Positions 1 to 25,190 of a DNA stretch of 28,896 bases are shown here, piece by piece. Both the position numbers and the translations under genes were made by a program. The DNA is from Reticulitermes lucifugus (Eukaryota > Arthropoda > Insecta > Blattodea > Rhinotermitidae). Under the pieces are notes generated by a model. That model did no database searches and was not told the DNA's origin. It worked only from the letters and a program-made list of their open reading frames with translations. The DNA is taken from assembly GCA_026260175.1 (NCBI GenBank), contig JAKCWW010004973.1, forward strand, positions 465-29,360. Reading direction: 5' to 3'. The stretch's first letter is position 1; each line of letters opens with the position of its first letter.

Positions 1-313
1 GAAAATGGATATACAGCTGTATTTATATTGTAAGACTATTTTATATTCATGTTGACTGATTCTGTATCTATGTACATAGATTTCTGGAAGATACATTAAA
101 TTGAAATTGAAATTGAACTGTGTTCCTTAAGCAATGAGACCCTTTTCGCTTCTCAGTGAGTGCTGGGGTAAATCAAGGTGACCACTGACATTTATCTAAT
201 GTTACAGATGTGTGTAGCAATACTTCCAAGTCGTATGCCTTCATTAACACACACAGGGATGATTTTACTTTTACTTTAAGGAATAATACTTATTGTGGTT
301 GTGTTTATTACAG
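1..313 (+). other. Flank or intron left of the DUF4781-like exon, with possible LINE tail
   Basis: No coding exon is visible. Positions about 1-117 end in a short TTGAAA-type repeat (AAATTGAAATTGAAATTGAA, near 97-116) following an AT-rich stretch. This looks like the 3' tail of a non-LTR retrotransposon, but too little is present to classify it. The remainder leads into the splice acceptor at 313. Confidence 0.35.
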
Positions 314-1010
314 GTTATTTCTTTATCAGAAGACAAGATGCGTGTAGACTGGAACTCTGATGGGATGCGCATGTGGAAGGAAGGAGCAGTAAAAGAGCAG
401 CAAGGCTATTTTGATTTATTTGGTGGTTGTATGTGGAGAGAATTTGGACCATCAGATTATAATAATCTGAAGAGAAACATTGGGTTTGCTCTTTTTGGTC
501 TTCCAGAAAAAGAACCAGATGAAAACTTGAATGATGGTACAGGGTATACAGATAAACAAGTGAAGCATATAAATAAAATTTTTGGCATTATTAAGAAGTG
601 CATGAAAAAACATGCAGACCAGGAGATTATTTGGGTATCATTTTTGTTAGTGTCTGGGAAGGCACGAGATGATTACATGAGATTTCCTGTAATACGGATT
701 CATGAACATGATATAACTGTTCAAGAGAATAATGATATTTTCATTGATTTCTGTGGTCGAGTGTACAAGGACTGGTATGATTACTTGAAGAATAACACGC
801 TACCCAGATGTGTACTTTGCTATCCAAAAAGTGGTGTGTATTCAGTGGTGGATGGGGTTATAGAGGTGGAATTTGGTATTTCACCAGCTGGAAAGGCAGG
901 AAGAAAGGTCCTGCAAGGCTTTGACATTGGAGGAACCGTCCTTGGCGTGGGTGCCTCAGGGGTAGGAATTGCAGCATTGTGTGTTCCAGTGGCATGGCCG
1001 GTTGTTGCAG
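314..1010 (+). CDS. Exon 1 in window of the DUF4781-like gene
   Basis: The acceptor is TTTATTACAG at 304-313 and the donor is GCAG|GTTAGT after 1010. The first 24 bases (314-337) precede the chosen ATG at 338 and would be 5' UTR. They are also open in the same frame, so a coding upstream exon is possible. A second in-frame Met (ATG 365-367) follows closely. Confidence 0.8.
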
Positions 1011-4000
1011 GTTAGTAACAGGATAAGTGACATTTCATGCAAATACAGGCAGTTCTTATTTTACGCCAGGTTTACGTTCCTGAAAAATGTCACGCAAATC
1101 GAAGACTAAATTTCCATTTAAGACTGTATTTCCTGGGGGATAGGGGACAGATAACCTCATCCTATATAGCGTATGACTATACCACTAGTGGACATATGGA
1201 CGTGTAGAGTACATATGTACTTTATATACAGTCTATATATATATACATTTCTATTCAGTATGCATACATTTGTGTACAATATATTCATTTATTTATAATG
1301 CAATAAAAATGCAAGAAACTCACATCCATGGTTTTTGGTACGGTTCGTTCTGGTAGGACTGTGGTAGTCTTGCTATACAAACACTTTAGTGCCTGACATA
1401 TCTCTTTCTTTAATTCTATCAGCATATCGCAAATTGTATGTATGCTACTATGAGGGAGTCTAACGTTACAGCATAAGTCAACAATTCATTCACCTTTCAC
1501 AAGTCAGCTTATTAAGTCTAATTTCTCTTCGATACAGATTGTCTGTTGCCTATTTTTCACTTGGATTGTACTAGGTACTGTAGACTTACATTTCTCACTC
1601 ATGTTGGTAAGAAAAGCCACTACTGTTGAAGAGGAAACTAAATGAGCCGTGTGATTGTATCACCAACCAATGACTGATGGCACATGACTGATGGCGTGAC
1701 AGTGACATCACTTTCTGCTAGCTTCCTACAGACGATATGGCGGCCACGGATCATCTGTGCCAAATTGCCTTGAACCAAAAATTATCATGTTAATTCAAAA
1801 AGTGGTGTAAATTTTCAATTTGCATTAAAGCGAAATTGTATAAAACGAGACCTGCCTGTATGTCCTGTTAGAATACCAGAATTCTATTCATGGACAGATA
1901 CTGAAAATATGTAAGTATGATATATACTATATGATGGTTTGTGTGGATTTAGCACATTCCATGCCAGGAAGTTAGATGCAGTTCAGTTCCTTATGCAGTT
2001 CAGTTCCTTGCCAGCTGGCCATTTTACACAAATGTCTGCAGTTGCAAAAGAGTCAAAAAGGTTTACTGACCTTATACATCATTACTGATGAGACTTGCTA
2101 CCACATAATCCTTAACTATGCAACTGGAATGAAATATTAAAAGCTGTAATGTTTTAATGACACATGTCTCTGGGTCATGCTTGATGAGGACAGTATGACA
2201 ATTCCAGAGATAGCTGGTACCAACAAAAAATGTGTCAAAAGCATGACTAGTAATCAGCAATTGATAATTACATGAGAAATTAAATTTCACTTGCGTTGTG
2301 AGCCCTTTTTATTACTGTAAACATGATATAAAAATTGCATTGTAATGATGGTGGACATTTGTTTTAAAATTATCTGATTATCTAAACATATATACCACCC
2401 CCTACAGATATCTTGTCTGTGGTAGCTCCAACTTACTCTAATTCATTAGTGAGAAAAGCCTATTATAAATTCATGCTTCTAGTTTTGTCCTTTTTTCTTA
2501 TGTATTTCTTTCCGATTGTACACATTATAAAATATTATGACCAGACTAGTGCATGTCTCCGACAGTGAAAACTGCTGTGATCATGTAGTGCATGTATTAG
2601 ACACATATGCAGTGACCAGCCATTTCCTTACAGTGTAAACCTGAATAAAGCACAAGAGTTACAATGTTAACTGTCCTGTATGTCATTTTGACATGGTGTT
2701 CAATTAAGTACCTTACCATTATATTTTATGAATAACAAATTTAATGAAAATCTGTTTGTTCAGGGTTTTGATATGACATATGTCATGGATGAATACAAAG
2801 CTCAAAAGCTCTCCCAAAATTGGAAAATTGCCTAAAAGGCAAAGGAGTTAATTACCACAAGTACTTATTTAGTGGCTTAATTTATTGCAGATATTGTTGA
2901 AACTACTCACCCTAGTCTATTCAAAAGCCTGTTTAAAGGAATTAGTTTGAACTGTAACAAACAGTACTCAAGAACTGTAACAGTGTTGCTCCTGCGAATT
3001 ACAATCTGAATAATACATCGAATTACAATCTGTATAATACATCGAATTATAAATCACTAAACAAATTAGCTACAAATGACTTCAAGCTGTTGAAAGAAAG
3101 TTGAAGGCTTGCAGACCAAAGGCATGTTATTCATTACTAAAGTTTGTAAATTAGTCTTTTAGGTGCCAGGAATCCAGACAAGCTGATAATCTGACCAGAC
3201 CACTTTTACCCATGGAATTAAAACTTCTGTGACAAGAGGCCAAAAGTTATTGAACTGTGACAGAATTTCTAAAACTATATCATATCAGAAATATTATTTG
3301 AAGGAGTTCATCTCGATTGAAGAGAACAAAACTTCTTTACCATTTCAGGAGCAGCTGCAGCATCCGTGTTAACTGGAGGTTATGCAGTTGGACGCAACGT
3401 ACAAACTCTTGTGGATCGCAGTCAACATCAGCAAAGCATTAGTCTGGTTAGTTCTGAATCCCGCAACTGCTGGTTGGGCATTGGAGGTAGCGTGATGAGC
3501 CTTGCTTCAGCAGGTGCCATGGCAGCAGTTGCTAAGACAGCTCAGGGAGCTACCACGATAACATTGGCAGGACAAATTGCCATAAAATCAGTAACTGTTG
3601 CCTCGTGTGTTGTTAATGCTCTGGGAGTAACCAGTGCACTGGCAGGCATTATTATGAAAGCTGCCAATAAGGAGGAAATTACTCCTTTGGAAATATTCCA
3701 GTTTACATCAGTTGTCCTCTTCTTCACTAATTCTGTTATTTCAGCACATCAGGCACACTCGCTAATTAATAGTATTGGGAAGAACAGTACAGGACAATTT
3801 TCGGGTGATACACAGGTTTTCAGAAACCAAATTTCTGAGTTTGTGAAACAAACTAAGGTCTGCAAAGGTATTCCTCAGTTTGTCACTGGATGTTCACCCA
3901 CTATACCATTGACTCTTGAAGAAACATTTTTTGGTATCTGCAGGTGGCTGAGCAGGAAATTGATTGATATTACTAGGAGTCTGAAGAAAGGTCTTATAAG

Positions 4001-4922
4001 TATATGCAACTATATGCTCAAAGTTGAAGAATTTCTACACACCTTTTGGGAATCGTGGAAAAACGAAATGGCTGAAGTTATTGGCAAGATATGCAAAGCG
4101 TTTGGTGTGAAGCATTGGTCAGAAATGCAAGGAGCTGAGCCTGACCATATTAGAGAATTGGCTGGCACTGTAATTGTTGAAAGAAAATCTTTGGCAAACT
4201 GTGGAGCTACAGTAATGCCATCTCAGCAGAGCCAGGTTATTTCTGAAAATGATACTGTTGTAGGCACTGCATATAATAGGCCAAACAGCTTGGCTCGTGA
4301 AGAGACTGATACCTCTCTATCTTATGATAATGAAATAATTAACATTCTTGCAAAATTTGTAGACAGAGAAATGTGCAGAAATCCAGCAGATTTTTCTAGA
4401 TATATGACTTTCATCTGTGAATTTGTGAAAAATCAGTTCCAAGAGGGAAAGTCACGATATGAGAAGATGTGGAAGATAGTACAAAGTTTCATGAGTGTAG
4501 AGGACTTTGATAAACAGTATGGAGTTTCTGGGAATCCAGACAATCACTTTTTTCAAGAAGTGTTCAAGAAGTTCAAAGGTGAAGAAAAAGATGGATTTAC
4601 TTTGCTAAAGTTGGCTTATGAGAGTCAGAATGCTTGCACACCAGCACAAAGTTCCTTTGATGTGAATGGAGTTAACTTCTACCCGTTCTACAATAAGCTT
4701 GGACTGGCCAGCAATGGGATGCTGAGCAAGGAACAATATTGTGAGATTGCAGCAGAACTGACAGGGCACCTTGCAGACAGAGACAGCATCTGCATGTCTG
4801 TGTGTGGTGCTACAGCAGTCATGCAGGTGAATGGTGGTGCAGATGTAATAACAGTACAGTGCTTGCTGGAAGATGGGAAAGTTTCTGGAATTGCTGCTTT
4901 ATTGAGCAGTCCTTCGGAGTAG
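338..4922 (+). CDS. Two-exon gene for a 748-aa DUF4781-like insect protein
   Basis: CDS is 338-1010 joined to 3349-4922 (TAG stop at 4920-4922). The first exon ends on G at 1010 before GTTAGT and the second starts GA after TTTCAG, so a phase-1 Gly codon (GGA, residue 225) is rebuilt exactly and the frame runs on for 523 more residues. The start is the first in-frame ATG after an acceptor at 312-313; a 5' UTR exon probably lies to the left of the window. The N-terminal third (residues 1-190) is soluble-looking and Trp/Tyr-rich, with a conserved-looking CYPKSG near residue 163. Residues about 195-240, 265-330 and 340-356 are Gly/Ala/Val-rich and hydrophobic, then a mixed polar C-terminal half follows. 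From memory this resembles the uncharacterised insect family annotated DUF4781; no reaction is known and I assign none. Gene structure is strong, family name moderate. Confidence 0.85.
1046..1858. mobile_element. Tigger/pogo-like non-autonomous DNA transposon (813 bp)
   Basis: The left end reads CAGGCAGTTCTTATTTTA and the right end, reverse-complemented, CAGGCAGGTCTCGTTTTA, followed by a diverged CGCTTTAATGC-type stretch. TA lies immediately outside both ends (1044-1045 and 1859-1860), the target duplication used by Tc1/mariner/pogo elements. The ends resemble Tigger terminal repeats as I know them. There is no transposase reading frame inside, so it would depend on a helper. It sits in the intron of the DUF4781-like gene. 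Confidence 0.7.
1976..2009. repeat. Perfect 17-bp tandem duplication
   Basis: ATGCAGTTCAGTTCCTT occurs twice head to tail (1976-1992 and 1993-2009) in the intron of the DUF4781-like gene. Confidence 0.9.
2996..3055. repeat. 24-bp tandem repeat, about 2.5 copies
   Basis: Units start at 2996, 3020 and 3044 (the last partial). The unit begins GAATTACAATCTG and ends AATACATC; copies 1 and 2 differ at one base. Confidence 0.85.
3349..4922 (+). CDS. Last exon of the DUF4781-like gene
   Basis: The acceptor is CCATTTCAG ending at 3348; the exon is open for 1571 nt to TAG at 4920-4922. It carries the second half of the Gly/Ala-rich hydrophobic block and the whole C-terminal region. In-frame GTG at 3366 is internal, not a start: the frame extends upstream through an Ala run to the acceptor. 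Confidence 0.87.
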
Positions 4923-5391
4923 TTGTAGATACTGAATTTCAACAGACAGCAGTAATGAAGACTATTCTGCTGAACTTTTAATTTAATGGCTTTGAGTTTT
5001 TATTCTTTTTCTTTTAACTTTCAGACCATGTTTGTATTGATTACTGACCAGTAACTTTGTATGGTCCTTAAATTTACCATAAATTGTAGTTAGAATATTC
5101 ATGAATACTAATTTTTTTAGAATTCTAGGTTCCTTGGAGTATAGATCCATTTAAATCATGAGTTATCAGTATAGGAATCCTGCAACATGTAAAAATTTTG
5201 TATTTATTGACCTTCAATATATTGACAAGTTAAGTAAAATCAGAGCAAGAATTTGCTGCTGAGTTTGCTGACCTTGTTAATTAATAACTGTTAACATGAA
5301 AAAGATCAGCAGAGGTGTAAAATTCTCAGTTCCTTAATTAGTACATTTGCAGTGCCATCATGCTCTATGTGTGTAATGTTCTTTCACTCTA

Positions 5392-5397
5392 AATAAA
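5392..5397 (+). terminator. Candidate polyadenylation signal of the DUF4781-like gene
   Basis: This is the first canonical AATAAA downstream of the TAG stop that I found on the + strand, giving a 3' UTR of about 0.5 kb. A T-rich stretch follows. No transcript evidence is available. Confidence 0.45.
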
Positions 5398-6039
5398 TTT
5401 ATATCCTTTGATTTTAATTGTGATATTGAATACATATGTGCCCCATAAAATATTTAATTGTTCCTTTTCTTTTTACCTAGAGCTTCAACTGGTGCATGTA
5501 AATATACAGTACATTTATAAACAAGCCATTTTAGGCTATTTCTAGGTTATGGTGTGTATGCATGAGTCTGTGAGTATGCACGCATGCATGCACATATATG
5601 TATGTACTCTTCAAGATCCATTGTGATAGTATCTTACCATCTATACCTAATCACTTAATTTGTTATGAATGTTATCTCCATGAATGCTGTGTAGCCTAAT
5701 ATTAATATTAAATTCCTTGTCGTAAACAATCGGTGCAGTTCTGTGTAACACTCTAAGGTTTGTGATCATCATTAATGCAATTTTGTCAATTTTCCTGAAC
5801 TTTTGTATGTCAAATGATCTCGAAAAGTGGTGTGCGAATTTAATGTGATGTACAGTGAATTTTATGTAGAATGTGACATACCACTAAATGGTGAAATGAA
5901 CCTTGTAAGACATGTACAATATACAGCTCTGATGCTTTAGGAGAGAAGTTAAGAAAGTGTTTCTTTTTCATTCAGAATATCTTATTAAAGCGCTTCATAT
6001 TTTTTCCAAGATCCTTTTGTTAATAGATAAAAGTAAAGT

Positions 6040-6215
6040 TCACCCTAGAACAGGCCATGAAGGCCCAGAGGGGGAGTAGAGGTATAGCTCTACTCATTCT
6101 TTAACTTTGGCACTAGATGCGTTTGGGTGGTTAATGCCATGCCCCGGCCGCTTTAACCATGGGAATAACCCGGTACCATTTGCATAGGAGGCTGGGTGAG
6201 CCCCAGGACCCATGT
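6040..6215. repeat. GC-rich interspersed-repeat-like block
   Basis: About 175 bp of markedly GC-richer sequence, including CAGGCCATGAAGGCCCAGAG and CCCGGCCGCTTTAACC, stands out in AT-rich surroundings. From memory it resembles an abundant dispersed repeat of cockroach/termite DNA, possibly SINE-derived. No second copy is in the window, so the repeat nature is inferred. Confidence 0.4.
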
Positions 6216-6430
6216 TGTTAAAATACAGGTCAAAATGATTGGACCAATAGCTAAAAATGATGTCACTTCCTTCACCGTAAAACTGTTGTGGTTTGTCTTA
6301 GTTCAATCACATAAATGTCAACTCTCTAATTTACAAGACATGTCTTAAGCATCAACAAGGTTCTGTAATCTGCATTCTAACGTCTGAGTATAACAGCATA
6401 TTATACCGACATTGCATTACATACGTGGTC

Positions 6431-21455
<15,025 letters not shown>

Positions 21456-21710
21456 AGCCGTAGAATTCGGAACCTTTCGAAATGCAAGGAAACAAAAAGT
21501 AGTACTCTGTTGACGTTAGTATAGAGATGTTTAAGTGTCGTACAGAACGTTTCCTGCATATTTAAACATAATAAACACGTTTGGCACTCTTCAGTTCTCA
21601 GGCTAATCCTTCCGTCAGATGTCCTCTGAGGTAAAACACAATCGATTAGAAAATATAACATTCTATAGGAGGCAGGAAAGACCGTCCGGACAAACTGTAG
21701 AATATTTACT
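21456..21710 (-). promoter_or_regulatory. Presumed 5' UTR/proximal promoter of the complete CYP4
   Basis: This 255-nt stretch lies between the CYP4 ATG and the upstream SINE relic. AT-rich boxes such as TTTAAATATG (near 21570) could act as TATA elements, but none is decisive and the transcription start is unknown. No xenobiotic-response or other named element is claimed. Confidence 0.3.
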
Positions 21711-21965
21711 GCTTGTTTAACGACGCTGACATTATCTCGGATTATATAACATTGATCGTTAGGATGAATATTAAGTAATAAATTGCAAAGGATGTGGAAG
21801 GATGCGGTCTTAACCTAATTAGAGTTACTATCGCACTACTGGTCTGGAGTGACTGAGAATACCACAAAAACCTGTCAGGATATCCCGTCGTCGGACCGAG
21901 ATTTAAACCAGTGTCTCTCGAATACAAAGTTGGAGTAATACGTGAAGAACAGCGAAGTTGTGCAG
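21711..21965 (-). mobile_element. tRNA-derived SINE relic upstream of the complete CYP4
   Basis: On the - strand a B-box-like GGTTTAAATCTC (21909-21898) is followed by a body with CAGGTTTTTGTGG. It ends in a GTCAGCGTCGTTAAACAAGC tail (21730-21711), which resembles the tail fragment at 20050-20073. The A box is decayed. It matches the layout of an abundant Blattodea SINE as I remember it. It starts 256 nt upstream of the CYP4 start codon, in the same orientation as the gene. Confidence 0.5.
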
Positions 21966-23490
21966 TCTCCTAGATTTATGAAGATGATGCTATCCTTGAA
22001 ACTTTATCTGTACGTGTAAATGGGTATACACATATTTATGGCTATTTTGGCGTTAACTGTGTTAACTCCCTAGAAGACCTACTGTGATGAGCCATAGAGG
22101 CAGAAGAATGAATGCTTACAATAAATGGCTGAGAAAATGTGAATGAATCAATATTCTTTCAATTGAAGCGAGCTTATAATTTCCTTCATAATAAAAATAC
22201 CTCTGTCTTTCAGACACAATATTGAAAATTTAAAAGAGTTGCTGGGTCTATTAAGAAATTCCTCAGTTTTAAGGAAGGACCATTAACACATTCACGAAGC
22301 CCTGTTTTTTGACCCCACCCTGAAGTAAGTGAATCCAATATAATCCTTGCAAAAAATTTCACTAAGGACCAACTTCAAAATTATTCTCACATCTCCATCT
22401 AGGCCTCTCAGTCGCTTTCTTCCCTTCAGGTATAATAAAGTTACTCATATTTCATATGCATGCTACATGTCTCATAAAACTAAATATGCCTACTCATGCT
22501 ATTAATTTTAGCTTCTTTTACTATCACATTGTCTGTAAAAGTAATTTTGTCAGTAAACATATTGCATAATTAAACAGATACGATTGCAACTAAGTATATT
22601 ACCATAGCAAATCAGTCATACAATATAGAAGAAATAAAAAAGGCGTAAATAGGGAAAATATAGCATGCTGAAATAACAGCAAAGAAGGCTAACACGCAAA
22701 CAATTAGCAGATGTCCAAACTGATAAAATTAACTGTTGTTGCTTAAAAATTTGGGAGTAAAAACTATGATTCATGAGACTTCAAAAATTACTTTTAGACT
22801 TGTGCAGCTGTCCCGCGCTTCCTTTACAACTGTCGCCACTGATTACAAGACACTCGCAGAATTCGAAAAAAAAATCACTTGTAAATCACATGTAACACCA
22901 CTCACTTTTTGAACGTCGTCTTTCTTCAACTGATTCAAATTATAAATGTTGTTTTAAATTACCAGATTTTAAACATCAAACGGCAGAAAAAGTCGAAAAA
23001 GTGAATGTGCCATACCATTGTTAGAAGAGTACAGAAATGAGTAACTTTAAATCACCTTTCTTGGCGTAGTTAAGTAACTAAATCTTCTTAGCCAGTAGCT
23101 TCTGATTTACTACTCCATCACTTTAGCGCAGTTGCTTATTTCCAGTCCGTCTCTTTGCTTTGGCAGCACACAAGCTAAAGACAAGAAGCTCCTCAACCTT
23201 CTGTCTCTGCCCCAACGTAGAAAAGGAAGCGGACTATCGTACCTTCAAGGTTTCGATCTGTAAATCACGTCCGTGGGTTTTAGGTGGGGTTTACGGGAAA
23301 TAGCCTGAGGACACGTATGAGCCAATAGTCTCATCTTTGTTATGGAATTTATGTGTAGCGAGAAGTAAAGAACGACATATGGGGAGATTGTTACCCCTGT
23401 AGGCGTAATGTTAAATTTATCCAAGTTGGCTGCCTTTCCTAACCAATTATAATCACGACAACTACGGCATTTGACAGACATGTAACCCAG
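21966..23490. other. Intergenic DNA upstream of CYP4
   Basis: AT-rich. A minus-strand open frame at 23481-23245 (78 codons) sits in a less AT-rich patch and looks like dispersed-repeat sequence, not a gene. No P450 exon remnant is found. Confidence 0.5.
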
Positions 23491-23541
23491 TGTCTATTAA
23501 CCAACTAAATGCAATTTCACGGTTTAGTTGGTTAATAGACA
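23491..23541. repeat. Perfect 19-bp inverted repeat (hairpin), 13-nt loop
   Basis: Left arm TGTCTATTAACCAACTAAA (23491-23509) and its exact reverse complement (23523-23541) surround a 13-nt loop. No T-run or gene end is next to it, so it is unlikely to be a terminator. It may be a foldback transposon scrap. Confidence 0.9.
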
Positions 23542-23617
23542 GTTGATTGAAAATGCACGGTGAAGGTCATATAAAAATGTAACACAGGTTTCTTTGTATA
23601 TGCTGACTGACTTTTAA

Positions 23618-23875
23618 GTGATCTATTCCAAACGTATTTCAGGACTGAGATCTCCGTTCTTATGGGATATGGCACCGCGTCACTGTGTGATTGGTGCCCG
23701 ATGTTTCGAGAAAACTTACTGGGTTATTTTCAAGGGCCAATTTTCTCGGACATTTCTACTCTTGAAGATGAAACCACTACGTTGTCTCGAAACGTTGGGA
23801 ACCCATCAACCCGTGGCGCAGTATCATATCTCAGATGAACGGAGACCTCAAATCTACCGATGTGAAATCTAAAAC
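23618..23875. repeat. GC-richer dispersed-repeat-like block
   Basis: It contains two oppositely oriented CGAAAC-type pieces: TGTTTCGAGAAAAC near 23702 and TCTCGAAACGTTGGGAACCC near 23788. A plus-strand open frame (23618-23872) reads LRCLETLGTHQPVAQYHIS. I recognise this peptide pattern from repetitive cockroach/termite DNA, not from a real gene. Confidence 0.4.
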
Positions 23876-24162
23876 CTGATGTATTTTAATATTATTTTTT
23901 TTCTGCAAAATATTTTCAGAAATAAAAAGAACGCGATCCGAGGATTAAAAGTGATTGTGATTAGTTTGCTTTAACTTCCGCGGATTGTAGCTGGCCTGAA
24001 GCATGTCAACTTAGAACTAGTGACCGGTGTGCATCCTTTAGTTACTTTAACAATACCGTCTCAAGTGCAAAAAGTTTGTTAAAATAAATGCTATAATTAC
24101 ATTTCAGCAACTTTTCCTTTATTTTCTTGAATTTATTGGTGAGAGAAGCCTGGCTGGCTGAA

Positions 24163-24335
24163 GCAAATTTAGGTAACATCATCCCGTTGTGCTAGCTAAT
24201 CAATACCGATTTATTGTCCAGACAAACACACGTGTTTCTTTTGTCTGGACAATAAATCGGTATGTTGTGTTTGTCTGGACAATAAAACGGTATTGATTAT
24301 AACTAGCACAAGGGGATGATGTTACACAAATTTGC
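24163..24335. mobile_element. Foldback/MITE-like element with about 68-bp inverted arms
   Basis: The left arm 24163-24230 and right arm 24266-24335 are inverted copies differing by a few bases and a 2-nt insertion. Shared landmarks are GTAACATCATCCC, TTGTGCTAG and TTATTGTCCAGACAAACACA. The 35-nt spacer holds a third copy of the inner unit (24240-24263), in the same direction as the right arm and perfectly complementary to 24203-24226. No coding capacity; a short structured mobile element. Confidence 0.75.
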
Positions 24336-24484
24336 ACAAGTTTTATAACGTTTAACAGTATGTGCAAATGACGATGGTAACGAATAGGCGATATTTTGAT
24401 GACAGTGAGCGCGGCATATTTCAAGCTATTATTTCTTCAATTTCTGTAAGAGAATTGAGGAAATTCATAAATCAGGACAGATAG

Positions 24485-24560
24485 TAACCAAGCCCAGATT
24501 TGAACCAAGTATGTCCCTAATAGGGTACAAGATTAAGCATCACTCAACTACATCACAAAG
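24485..24560 (-). mobile_element. tRNA-like segment, probable SINE head
   Basis: On the - strand an A-box-like TAGTTGAGTGATG (24550-24538) and a B box GGTTCAAATCT (24506-24496) are 44 nt apart, the spacing of a tRNA promoter. The region does not fold as a proper tRNA that I can confirm, and the acceptor stem is not evident. A tRNA-derived SINE head or tRNA pseudogene fits best. Confidence 0.45.
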
Positions 24561-24939
24561 TAACAATTGCGTGACAGAGTGATGTGTTATTTCTTCACCA
24601 GGGCTTCCGACACATAGGTCCTTGAGTTCCAATCTTATACAATTCATGACACGTGCCCTTCTTGCATGGAACTAACAAACTACAATTGATGCAGTGCCAA
24701 ATGTTTGCGTTTGCCCTTGATGACAAAGACCCCACTTGTACTCTGATCACAGGACATGTCTTATCCCCCACTTTTGTAATCATGATTTGCCTCTAAATAT
24801 TTCCTAATAAGCTGTTATTCCGAGGGACTGATACCAGAATTCGTGCTCGCGTGGCAACGAAAGTGCGTGGAACACTACATAGCATTTAAATGGAATTTTT
24901 AATAACTTCGTTCATTAGACTAACTCAAGTGCGAAATTT

Positions 24940-25190
24940 ATGGTAAACGTCTGTCTCGGTAAACGTCTGGCAAAAGTAAGAGGTATTGGAATTACATGTC
25001 GGAGAATATTTCCGCGTAGATTTGTCTTCTGGTTTATGACGCCGTGTAGGATGGTATATGGTTATCAACGTTACAGAGAAAGCTGCTGCGCATATAATTC
25101 TGTAAGTTCCACTCAGGATGGAGACAGGAGGTCCATCACAGACGTAGGTAATTACTTGCCAGAATACATTATGTCGCATCCCTGACGATC
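24940..25190 (+). repeat. Dispersed repeat relic (MTPC..GYQR type)
   Basis: The + strand frame reads FWFMTPCRMVYGYQRYRESC and later TDVGNYLPEYIMSHP. I recognise this pattern as a very abundant dispersed repeat in cockroach/termite sequence, not as a host gene. A 12-bp direct duplication GGTAAACGTCTG (24942-24953, 24958-24969) sits at its left end. Confidence 0.45.

Larger units (their letters stand above)
1859..3348 (+). other. Rest of the DUF4781-like intron
   Basis: AT-rich intron sequence ending in the acceptor CATTTCAG. I see two small tandem duplications and no exon, RNA gene or recognisable transposon. The longest open frame (minus strand, 2290-2072, 72 codons) has no recognisable content. 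Confidence 0.6.
4923..6430. other. Convergent 3' region between the DUF4781-like gene and CYP4
   Basis: It holds the 3' UTR of the + strand gene and, on the - strand, that of the CYP4 gene. The only + strand AATAAA noted is at 5392-5397. On the - strand I found no AATAAA within about 1.2 kb of the CYP4 stop; an ATTAAA variant lies at 5839-5844. A GC-richer dispersed-repeat-like block is at 6040-6215. No coding frame is seen. Confidence 0.6.

Noticed and set aside
3366..4922. GTG at 3366 as a translation start of a separate protein
   Set aside because: The frame continues upstream to a good acceptor and joins the exon ending at 1010 in phase; GTG starts are not expected in an animal gene.
23245..23481. 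78-codon minus-strand open frame as a small gene
   Set aside because: It is isolated, has no recognisable domain, lies in repeat-rich intergenic DNA and looks like repeat-derived sequence.
23618..23872. 84-codon plus-strand open frame as a gene
   Set aside because: Its peptide pattern is one I associate with abundant repeats; it has no upstream exon or signal.
24485..24560. A functional tRNA gene
   Set aside because: The A and B boxes are spaced correctly, but I could not find a paired acceptor stem or a clear anticodon arm.
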